From contig JAZSKI010000066.1 in assembly GCA_045534775.1 (NCBI GenBank), positions 1-10,529 on the forward strand: 10,529 nt of DNA, read 5' to 3'. Numbering within the stretch: the first letter of the stretch is position 1; every line of letters begins with the position of its first letter. Of this stretch, positions 1-4,735 are shown one piece after another. The notes beneath the pieces are model-generated. The model was given only the letters and a program-made list of their open reading frames with translations. It was not told the DNA's origin and did no database searches. The position numbers were made by a program, and so were the translations under genes. This DNA is from JAZOTK01 sp045534775. Its GTDB lineage: Bacteria; Bacillota; Clostridia; RUG12999.

Positions 1-1
1 T

Positions 2-33
2 AAAAACAGGGGTTATGGTAACCTCAACCCCTG
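2..33 (-). terminator. Intrinsic terminator after the rubrerythrin gene
   Basis: Read on the minus strand, an 8-bp stem (CAGGGGTT pairing with AACCCCTG, positions 26-33 and 7-14) is followed at once by a short T run (complement of the A run at 2-6). It lies about 40 nt past the rubrerythrin stop codon and would end the perR-rubrerythrin transcript. The loop holds a second possible pairing (GGTT with AACC), so the exact fold is uncertain. Confidence 0.75.
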
Positions 34-71
34 CATCAAATCGTATTTTTTTGTATCTAATCTTATCCGAA

Positions 72-611
72 TTATCTCTTTAAAAGTCCTTCATAACCCT
101 TCCCGTGACGAGCTTCGTCTTTTGCCATTTCGTGCACAGTATCGTGTATAGCATCGTAGCCTAATTCCTTGGCTTTTTTTGCAAGCTCGAATTTACCGGC
201 TGTTGCGCCGCATTCTGCATCGGATCTCAGCTGGAGGTTTTTCTTTGTGCTGGGGGTTACAACCTCGCCTAAAAGCTCGGCAAATTTTGCGGCGTGTTCT
301 GCTTCCTCCAAAGCTGCCTGGAGATAGAAAGCGCCGATTTCGGGATAGCCTTCTCTTATAGCCTGGCGGCTCATTGCGATATACATACCTACCTCGCAGC
401 ATTCGCCTTCAAAATTTGATTTAAGACCTTCATAAACCTCTGCATCAATCTGGTCCTTTGCGCCTACACCGATTACGTGCTCGCACACGAAGTTAAGACC
501 GTCGCCCATTTCCTCAAACTTATCTGCTGATGCCTTACAAACGGGGCATTGTTCAGGAGCCGAGTCTCCTTCGTGAACATATCCGCAAACCTTACAAACA
601 TACTTTTTCAT
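72..611 (-). CDS. Reverse rubrerythrin (rubredoxin domain first), peroxide reductase
   Basis: A 179-residue non-haem iron protein expected to reduce hydrogen peroxide (and possibly oxygen) to water in the cytoplasm, with electrons from an NADH-dependent reductase. The N-terminus is a short rubredoxin-type FeS4 site: C6-x2-C9-G and C22-P-x-C25. Residues about 55-179 are a four-helix ferritin-like di-iron domain with candidate ligands E70, the E103-x2-H106 motif, E133 and the E166-x2-H169 motif. Classical rubrerythrin has the rubredoxin module at the C-terminus; here the order is reversed, as in the clostridial 'reverse rubrerythrin' family, and the length fits that family. An AGAGGT ribosome binding site lies 7 nt before the ATG. 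It follows a PerR-type gene by only 24 nt, so the two are probably co-transcribed and induced by peroxide. The domain reading is secure; the exact reductant is family knowledge. Confidence 0.93.
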   Translation of the reverse strand: MKKYVCKVCGYVHEGDSAPEQCPVCKASADKFEEMGDGLNFVCEHVIGVGAKDQIDAEVYEGLKSNFEGECCEVGMYIAMSRQAIREGYPEIGAFYLQAALEEAEHAAKFAELLGEVVTPSTKKNLQLRSDAECGATAGKFELAKKAKELGYDAIHDTVHEMAKDEARHGKGYEGLLKR

Positions 612-635
612 AATAAATACCTCTGCTTTCTTTTT

Positions 636-1025
636 TTAATTTTTTTTACAGTTTTTGCATTTTCCGTAAAACACAAGAGAATGTCTTTTGACCTCTGCAC
701 CCATCTTCTTTTCCGCTTCCCTGTCCAGCCCTGCCATACAATCCATCTCCATATCGGAAACACAGCCGCAGTCAGTACAGACAAAGTGGTAATGATTATG
801 AGTCGAGCCGTCATAGTGTTCCATTCCCGTTCCTGCCGACAGCTTTAAAATAGTACCGTTATCCGATAATAATTTTAAATTCCTGTAAACAGTTCCGAGA
901 CTGATGTTTGGAAACTCTTTTCGCAGCTGACCGTAGAGCCAATCGGCAGTCGGATGCGAGGTCGTGTTTTGTAAAATACCCAAAAGAGCTTCTCTTTGCT
1001 TTGAATGCTTAGTCATAGCTGCCAT
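636..1025 (-). CDS. perR: Fur-family peroxide-type repressor (PerR-like)
   Basis: A 129-residue metal-dependent repressor of the Fur family. The winged helix occupies roughly residues 8-65, with the recognition segment around ISLGTVYRNLKLL. The C-terminal dimerisation domain has two CxxC structural zinc pairs (C83/C86 and C123/C126). The regulatory-site residues match PerR rather than Fur: H24 (in SHPTAD), D72 (HYD), H78 and H80 (NHYH), and D91 where PerR has Asp. In PerR, iron-catalysed oxidation of two such histidines releases DNA. The ATG at 1025 was chosen because GAGGTG lies 5 nt upstream; a TTG at 1040 in the same frame overlaps that site and is unlikely. The downstream rubrerythrin and the palindrome over its own promoter support a peroxide-sensing, self-regulating role. 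A Zur or Fur role is possible but fits the ligands and neighbour less well. Confidence 0.85.
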   Translation of the reverse strand: MAAMTKHSKQREALLGILQNTTSHPTADWLYGQLRKEFPNISLGTVYRNLKLLSDNGTILKLSAGTGMEHYDGSTHNHYHFVCTDCGCVSDMEMDCMAGLDREAEKKMGAEVKRHSLVFYGKCKNCKKN

Positions 1026-1040
1026 ATTTTCACCTCGCAA

Positions 1041-1059
1041 AACAGTAATGATTACTGTT
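1041..1059. promoter_or_regulatory. Fur/PerR-type operator, perfect 9-1-9 palindrome
   Basis: AACAGTAAT-G-ATTACTGTT is a perfect 19-bp inverted repeat around one central base. It contains the TAATNATTA core shared by PerR and Zur boxes (known PerR consensus TTATAATNATTATAA). It sits between the -10 box and the ribosome binding site of the perR-like gene, covering roughly +3 to +21, where a bound repressor would block transcription of the perR-rubrerythrin unit. The position and symmetry are visible in the sequence; which protein binds is inferred. Confidence 0.8.
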
Positions 1060-1068
1060 ATTAATTTT

Positions 1069-1096
1069 ATTATACCACAAAATTTTTATTTGTCAA
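1069..1096 (-). promoter_or_regulatory. Sigma-A promoter of the perR-rubrerythrin operon
   Basis: On the minus strand a perfect -35 TTGACA (1096-1091) is separated by 16 bp from a perfect -10 TATAAT (1074-1069). The -10 is extended by TG one base upstream (TGGTATAAT). Transcription should start near 1062, directly beside the 9-1-9 operator. So strong a promoter fits a gene set that is normally held repressed. Confidence 0.85.
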
Positions 1097-1183
1097 TAGT
1101 TTTTTAAAAAAAATTAAAAAAATTTTTTGGGAGGGTAGCTGAGCAGCTGATGTCGGGTGTTTGTGCAACGAGGCTTTAATGAG

Positions 1184-1213
1184 GCAGTGTGCAGCGTAAC
1201 CGCTGCACACTGC
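1184..1213. repeat. 13-bp perfect inverted repeat with a 4-nt loop
   Basis: GCAGTGTGCAGCG (1184-1196) pairs perfectly with CGCTGCACACTGC (1201-1213) around the loop TAAC. It is G+C-rich compared with its surroundings and would form a very stable hairpin in RNA from either strand. No T run follows directly on either strand, so a standard intrinsic terminator is doubtful. A barrier to read-through between the convergent end of the cupin gene and the perR promoter, or a dispersed palindromic repeat, are possible readings. Confidence 0.7.
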
Positions 1214-1228
1214 ACAGAAAAAATCTTA

Positions 1229-1243
1229 TTTGTATCATACAAA
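1229..1243. repeat. 7-1-7 palindrome, possible protein-binding site
   Basis: TTTGTAT-C-ATACAAA is a perfect inverted repeat around a single central base. Its 15-bp size resembles operators of dimeric repressors, but no promoter could be placed beside it. The assignment as an operator is a guess. Confidence 0.35.
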
Positions 1244-1394
1244 GGATGATATGCTTTACAGAAGTATGGTCGATATGGATTTTGAAAATGGCTGAGCAAA
1301 CACAGGTTAAAAAATTCAGTGTTTGCCCGGTTGTCTTTGAGCCTTATGAGCCGCAGAACCTGTACCGAGAATAATAATTTCGACCTTTTCTGTA

Positions 1395-1727
1395 TCAATC
1401 ACCTATAATAAGAGCAATGAAAATTAAATCTTCACTACCTATATTTTTAATTCCGTGTCCCTGACCGCTTGGGGTAAAGGTGGTATCACCTGTTGATACA
1501 GATGTAATAGTCCCGTTATCGTTATATTCCGCCGTACCGGAAAGAATGTGATAGCTTTCGCTTTCGCCGTAGTGGGAATGGTAGGCAACCTCACCGCCGG
1601 GAGCTACGGTTGCTATAGCATAAAGACGCAATTTTTCGGGTTTTGGAGAAAGGGTGCTTTCAATACAAGCTAAGGTCAGACCCTTATCCTTGTTTAATAC
1701 TTCTATTTTATTAGGTCCAATTATCAT
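1395..1727 (-). CDS. Small single-domain cupin protein
   Basis: A 110-residue protein that is essentially one cupin barrel. Both conserved cupin motifs fit their consensus fully. Motif 1, G(X)5HxH(X)4E(X)6G, falls at residues 44-64 with H50, H52 and E57. Motif 2, G(X)5PxG(X)2H(X)3N, falls at residues 80-95 with H91. The complete 3-His/1-Glu set predicts a bound metal ion in the cytoplasm. The substrate cannot be read from the sequence: small cupins include isomerases, dioxygenases and sugar or auxin-type binding proteins. The ATG at 1727 was chosen because GGAG lies 6 nt upstream; in-frame starts at 1739 (ATG) and 1760 (GTG) would add 4 or 11 residues and have weaker ribosome sites. It stands alone between inverted-repeat-rich gaps, and no promoter could be assigned. 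Confidence 0.85.
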   Translation of the reverse strand: MIIGPNKIEVLNKDKGLTLACIESTLSPKPEKLRLYAIATVAPGGEVAYHSHYGESESYHILSGTAEYNDNGTITSVSTGDTTFTPSGQGHGIKNIGSEDLIFIALIIGD

Positions 1728-1924
1728 AAAAAGCTCCATTCCGCCGCCATACGTCGGCACAAATAGTAATCAGCGTTCTCTTATCCGTATGGTAAGGGGT
1801 GATAAGAGATTTTTACGCCCATGTGCGTATCTTCGCGAATGCTAAGAAAATTTCGCACGGGCAATTAAATCCGCCGGTGGCATAACGTGAAAGGAGCTTC
1901 ACGTTAATCACCTATCTGAAAATA
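1728..1924. other. Inverted-repeat-rich spacer upstream of the cupin gene
   Basis: No gene is supported here. Three nested or adjacent foldable elements are visible: TCTCTTATC/GATAAGAGA (1777-1785 with 1801-1809), GCCC-AT-GTGCG with CGCACGGGC (1817-1827 with 1854-1862, a bulged 9-bp stem), and TAACGTGAA/TTCACGTTA (1883-1891 with 1898-1906). On the minus strand they would form consecutive stems in a leader before the cupin start. I do not recognise a known riboswitch class. On the plus strand the first stem is followed by five Ts, but no plus-strand gene precedes it. Confidence 0.5.
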
Positions 1925-1954
1925 ACGGCTTAAACCCGTAGAGATTTAAGCCGT
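1918..1954 (-). terminator. Likely terminator of the PIG-L/NagB-like operon
   Basis: ACGGCTTAAA (1925-1934) and TTTAAGCCGT (1945-1954) form a perfect 10-bp stem with a 10-nt loop, 13 nt beyond the NagB-like stop codon. On the minus strand it is followed by TATTTTC, a short and imperfect U tract. The position fits a terminator; efficiency is uncertain. Confidence 0.7.
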
Positions 1955-1967
1955 ATATATTGGTTGT

Positions 1968-2915
1968 TTAGTTACATTCTGCCACAAGGGGTCCTGCAAG
2001 CTCGTTAAGATAGAAGAGCTTACCGGGAAGTGTGGGGATGTAAGAGGATGTAATCCAGGGAGTAGGACCGTATCTGAGAGTCATCCAGAAGCTCATACCC
2101 TGCCACTGCATTCCTCTGCCGAGAGCACCGTCACAGCCGCCGATGATATAATCAGCCTGAAGGAAGAGACCGGGACCGATTGTGTTGGCACGACAAGGAA
2201 CAAGAGTTGTACGTGACTTGAAGCTGGTGATGGAATTCTGTTCTATTGTAAGAGGATGGAGCTTTGCAGCGATTCTGTGAGTCTGCTTCTTCCAATCTTC
2301 TTCTGTTTCAAATTCAGCCGCAAAATGGGGTTCCCAGAAAGCGATGTGACACATTCTGCCGATACCGAACACCAGAATAAGTTTTGCACCCTCAGCCTTT
2401 AATTTTGCGATTTTACCTTCATAGGTGGGAAGGTTATCTTTAGTAGCAAAATTACGCTGATTTTCGGGAATGGTAAGCTCGCCGAGAGGATTGAAGAATG
2501 CCTGTTTCATAGCATTTTCAAAAGCGGCGGGGTCGTTGGAAGCAAGAGTGTTTCCGTCTTTATCTGCCCATTCGTCCATATTAAAGGTTGTAACGTGGTC
2601 ACATTTGATATTCCATTCTTTGAGGAAATAAACAGCCCATTTATACATACCCATAGGACCTACGGGAAGAATAAACGCAACCTTTTCGCCTCTTTCCTTT
2701 GCTTTTTTAATCTGCAAAGCAATTTCGTGACCCATAAGAGTATCAAACTCATAGATATTTTCGCAACGAACAGGATTAAAGTCCTTGTTCCAGAACGCCT
2801 GTCTGTCCTCAACCTTGTTATCGGGATTACAGCATTCGTCAATTTTTTTCATATCCCAGCCTGCAGGATAAAAACCTTCAAGCATAGAACCTTGTACAGT
2901 AGAATTAAAATCCAT
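1968..2915 (-). CDS. Divergent NagB-like (glucosamine-6-phosphate deaminase/isomerase fold) protein
   Basis: A 315-residue cytoplasmic protein related to glucosamine-6-phosphate deaminase, which is about 266 residues in E. coli. It has an extra N-terminal segment of roughly 45 residues. The NagB landmark FNMDEW is at 111-116 (D114 matches catalytic D72 of E. coli NagB). The second landmark, GIGRMCHIAFWEP at 184-196, keeps H190 and E195 (H143, E148) but has M188 where NagB has catalytic D141 and W194 where Asn is usual. The phosphate-binding loop, LPTGGTP in NagB, reads LPVGPMG at 83-89, and the Lys in NagB's GSQKA is also not evident (GCDGA at 260-264). So the fold is supported, but the usual reaction on a phosphorylated sugar is doubtful; a related amino-sugar step is inferred. 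AAGGAGG lies 8 nt before the ATG. It follows a PIG-L deacetylase by 27 nt, presumably one operon controlled by the divergent AraC-type regulator. Confidence 0.75.
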   Translation of the reverse strand: MDFNSTVQGSMLEGFYPAGWDMKKIDECCNPDNKVEDRQAFWNKDFNPVRCENIYEFDTLMGHEIALQIKKAKERGEKVAFILPVGPMGMYKWAVYFLKEWNIKCDHVTTFNMDEWADKDGNTLASNDPAAFENAMKQAFFNPLGELTIPENQRNFATKDNLPTYEGKIAKLKAEGAKLILVFGIGRMCHIAFWEPHFAAEFETEEDWKKQTHRIAAKLHPLTIEQNSITSFKSRTTLVPCRANTIGPGLFLQADYIIGGCDGALGRGMQWQGMSFWMTLRYGPTPWITSSYIPTLPGKLFYLNELAGPLVAECN

Positions 2916-2942
2916 TTTATTTTCCTCCTTAAATTATATGTA

Positions 2943-3656
2943 TTATGGTAAAAATCTCTTAGTCTGAATTTTCGGATATACCAGACACTGTCTGAAGCCT
3001 TCTGCGTACTGGCAGTTAGACTGAAGACCTCTGTATCTCGCGCAGGTCTTAACAAACTCAGCAAAATCTATGTTATCGTGGTCACGCATCCATTTAAGCT
3101 GACTTACGTGACATTCAAGCATTTCAAGCTTCAAATCAATTTCTTCCGTAACATCAACATACTCGGTGGGTATGAAATCAAGACCACCCAGATTATCCAT
3201 ATAGTATATGGGAGTAACTTCGGAAACAGCCTTAACACCGCTTTCGTAGTGAGGTACGCTTGCGGCAAAGGACGCATCAAACACCAAACGGCTTACTGCC
3301 AGATGGTCAGGCATATAGTCGTTGGGAGCGTGAGTGATAATAAAATCAGGCTGTGCTTCTCTGATTATGTCAACCACCTTATCCCTGTGCTCCTTCTTTG
3401 CTTCATAAACCATTAAGTCGCCGATGTCGCAGGTTACAACCTTAATTCCGGCGAGAGCACCTGCGTTTCTTGCTTCCTGCTTTCTCATTTCAGCAAGCTC
3501 AGGGGGCATAATAACCTCGTGACCCAGGTTACCGTTACATACGTGACATACGGTTACGTTGTCACCTCTTTTAACACATTTTGCAAGTGTTCCGGCGCAG
3601 TTGATTTCCATATCGTCCGGATGACATCCGATTGCAAGTACATTCATTTTATTCAT
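2943..3656 (-). CDS. PIG-L/LmbE-family zinc deacetylase
   Basis: A 237-residue member of the PIG-L (LmbE) family, whose known members remove N-acetyl groups from GlcNAc-type sugars (GlcNAc-PI, mycothiol and bacillithiol precursors, diacetylchitobiose). The hallmark HPDD is at residues 12-15 after a hydrophobic strand (MNVLAIG). The second metal motif, PNDYMPDHLAVS, is at 111-122. By comparison with MshB, H12, D15 and H118 are the zinc ligands and D14 the general base. A family-typical YAEGFR lies at 217-222. There is no signal peptide, so it is cytoplasmic. The open frame runs 61 codons further upstream, but that part crosses the divergent promoter region and lacks family similarity; the ATG at 3656 has AAAGGA 5 nt upstream. 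A second ATG three codons in is possible. It heads the operon with the NagB-like gene. The true substrate is unknown; the neighbour suggests an N-acetylated amino sugar. Confidence 0.88.
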   Translation of the reverse strand: MNKMNVLAIGCHPDDMEINCAGTLAKCVKRGDNVTVCHVCNGNLGHEVIMPPELAEMRKQEARNAGALAGIKVVTCDIGDLMVYEAKKEHRDKVVDIIREAQPDFIITHAPNDYMPDHLAVSRLVFDASFAASVPHYESGVKAVSEVTPIYYMDNLGGLDFIPTEYVDVTEEIDLKLEMLECHVSQLKWMRDHDNIDFAEFVKTCARYRGLQSNCQYAEGFRQCLVYPKIQTKRFLP

Positions 3657-3692
3657 TCCTTTCCTTTGCGTGACAAACCCCGTAAAAAAGGC

Positions 3693-3721
3693 TTGCACTT
3701 TCTCTAAGTTTATGATATAAT
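3693..3721 (+). promoter_or_regulatory. Promoter of the AraC-family regulator gene
   Basis: TTGCAC (3693-3698) and TATAAT (3716-3721) are separated by 17 bp, with TG one base before the -10 (TGATATAAT). Transcription should begin near 3728, giving a 5' untranslated region of about 70 nt before the ATG at 3801. It lies inside the divergent spacer shared with the PIG-L operon, whose own minus-strand promoter has no clear consensus and may therefore need an activator. Confidence 0.65.
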
Positions 3722-3757
3722 AATTGTAAAGAAAAATAAATACATTTTTAGACACTA

Positions 3758-3788
3758 TTTGTACACTTTTGTAAACTGATGAACTGAT
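3758..3788. promoter_or_regulatory. Tandem direct repeats, candidate AraC-family operator
   Basis: TTTGTACACT (3758-3767) is followed directly by TTTGTAAACT (3768-3777), a 10-bp repeat with one mismatch, at one helical turn. It overlaps a second short repeat, AACTGAT at 3774-3780 and 3782-3788. AraC-family proteins often bind direct repeats upstream of the promoter they activate. These sit upstream of the PIG-L/NagB-like operon and downstream of the araC-type start site, which would allow activation of one and self-repression of the other. Binding is inferred. Confidence 0.4.
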
Positions 3789-3800
3789 TGGAGTATAATT

Positions 3801-4691
3801 ATGAAAAAAAACTATGCAAAGCCCACGTATATAAGGCATAAGATTTCCAACGTAATTTCCGTAAATTCAATAGTAACAATCCATTATTTTGAGTTTGGGA
3901 AAAACTTTGATTTTCATTTTGAAAAGCACGATTTATGGGAAATGGTTTATATTGACAGCGGCGAGGCTAAGGTGGAGACAAAAAACGTTTCTTATACCTT
4001 AAATCAGGGAGATGTGATTTTCATAAAACCCAACGAAATTCATAAGCTGTGCGGAAATGGTATAAAATCTTTTAATGCTTTCATAATAACCTTTGGAGCA
4101 AGCTTGGCGGGAATGGATTTTTTCAAAAACAAAAAGCTGTCGCTTCCGCAGGGATTAAAAAAATATGTGGCTCTTATACTGAATGAAGGGTCAAATGCTT
4201 TTCTGTTGCCGAAAAACGACCCGTATCTGGTGGAGCTGAAAGAAAATCCCGATGCTCCCGTAGGTAGTGTGCAGATGATACGCAGTTATCTGGAACAGCT
4301 TTTGATTTTACTTATGCGTGCTGAGGAAAAAAACTCTACAAATATATTTTTTGACAGAGAAAATATGGAAAACTATATTGTGGTTTCCGTTAAGAAAATC
4401 CTGAAAAGTAACCTCTACGGCAGGATTTCCGCAGACGAAATATGTAGCGAGCTTCACTACAGCCGTACTTATCTGTCCAAGCTGTTTAAAAAAAGCTGCA
4501 GATGCACAATTAACACCTATTATACGGAAATGAAGATAAAAGAAGCGAAAAAGCTCATCTGCGAGGACAGATATAATTTTACCCAGATTTCCGAAATGCT
4601 GGGCTTTGATAACCCTCATTATTTTACAAGAGTATTTAAAAGAGTGACAAATATGACGCCGACAGAATTTTATAATTCATCGAAGATATAA
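3801..4691 (+). CDS. AraC-family transcriptional regulator with N-terminal cupin sensor
   Basis: A 296-residue regulator. Residues about 25-105 form the N-terminal ligand-binding cupin barrel typical of AraC proteins that sense sugars, with HDLWEMVYIDSGEAKV at 43-58 and GDVIFIKPNEIHKL at 70-83. Residues about 193-296 form the two-helix-turn-helix DNA-binding domain: the first HTH at 210-230 (SADEICSELHYSRTYLSKLFK), and the second at 260-280 with the family signature ISEMLGFDNPHYFTRVFK and the closing MTPTEFY (285-291). GGAG lies 7 nt before the ATG. It is transcribed away from the PIG-L/NagB-like operon, a common arrangement for a local activator, and is followed on the same strand 44 nt later by the ACT-MBL gene with no terminator between, so it could also affect or be co-transcribed with that gene. 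The effector is unknown; an amino sugar is a reasonable guess. Confidence 0.9.
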   Translation: MKKNYAKPTYIRHKISNVISVNSIVTIHYFEFGKNFDFHFEKHDLWEMVYIDSGEAKVETKNVSYTLNQGDVIFIKPNEIHKLCGNGIKSFNAFIITFGASLAGMDFFKNKKLSLPQGLKKYVALILNEGSNAFLLPKNDPYLVELKENPDAPVGSVQMIRSYLEQLLILLMRAEEKNSTNIFFDRENMENYIVVSVKKILKSNLYGRISADEICSELHYSRTYLSKLFKKSCRCTINTYYTEMKIKEAKKLICEDRYNFTQISEMLGFDNPHYFTRVFKRVTNMTPTEFYNSSKI

Positions 4692-4735
4692 AAATTACGA
4701 TATGATTATGTAAGAGCCTTTCAGGAGGGAACTAA

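Larger units (their letters stand above)
1097..1394. other. Gene-poor stretch with three inverted repeats
   Basis: No convincing gene is seen; the short open frames here lack good ribosome binding sites and recognisable motifs. The stretch begins with an A/T-rich tract (1101-1127), which may act as an upstream element for the perR promoter. It then holds a 13-bp perfect hairpin (1184-1213), a 7-1-7 palindrome (1229-1243) and an 8-bp inverted repeat GCAAACAC/GTGTTTGC with a 15-nt loop (1296-1326). None is followed by a clear T tract on either strand, so no obvious terminator for the cupin gene was found. Confidence 0.6.

Noticed and set aside
1026..1040. TTG start at 1040 giving a PerR protein with five extra residues.
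   Set aside because: Those codons overlap the GAGGTG ribosome site that serves the ATG at 1025.
1114..1398. Open frames of 61-94 codons in the gap between the perR promoter and the cupin gene.
   Set aside because: No ribosome binding sites, no recognisable motifs, and they cross several inverted repeats; they look like chance frames.
1777..1814. Stem TCTCTTATC/GATAAGAGA followed by TTTTT, resembling a plus-strand terminator.
   Set aside because: No plus-strand gene lies upstream and the loop is long (15 nt), so it is not called as a terminator; it is kept only as part of the foldable spacer.
3794..3799. Perfect TATAAT directly before the araC-type ATG.
   Set aside because: It lies between the GGAG ribosome site and the start codon; transcription from it would begin inside the gene. 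A better promoter with proper spacing is at 3693-3721.
3657..3839. The open frame of the PIG-L gene extends 61 codons upstream, starting inside the araC-type gene.
   Set aside because: The extension crosses the divergent promoter region, lacks family similarity, and the ATG at 3656 has a good ribosome site just before the conserved first strand.
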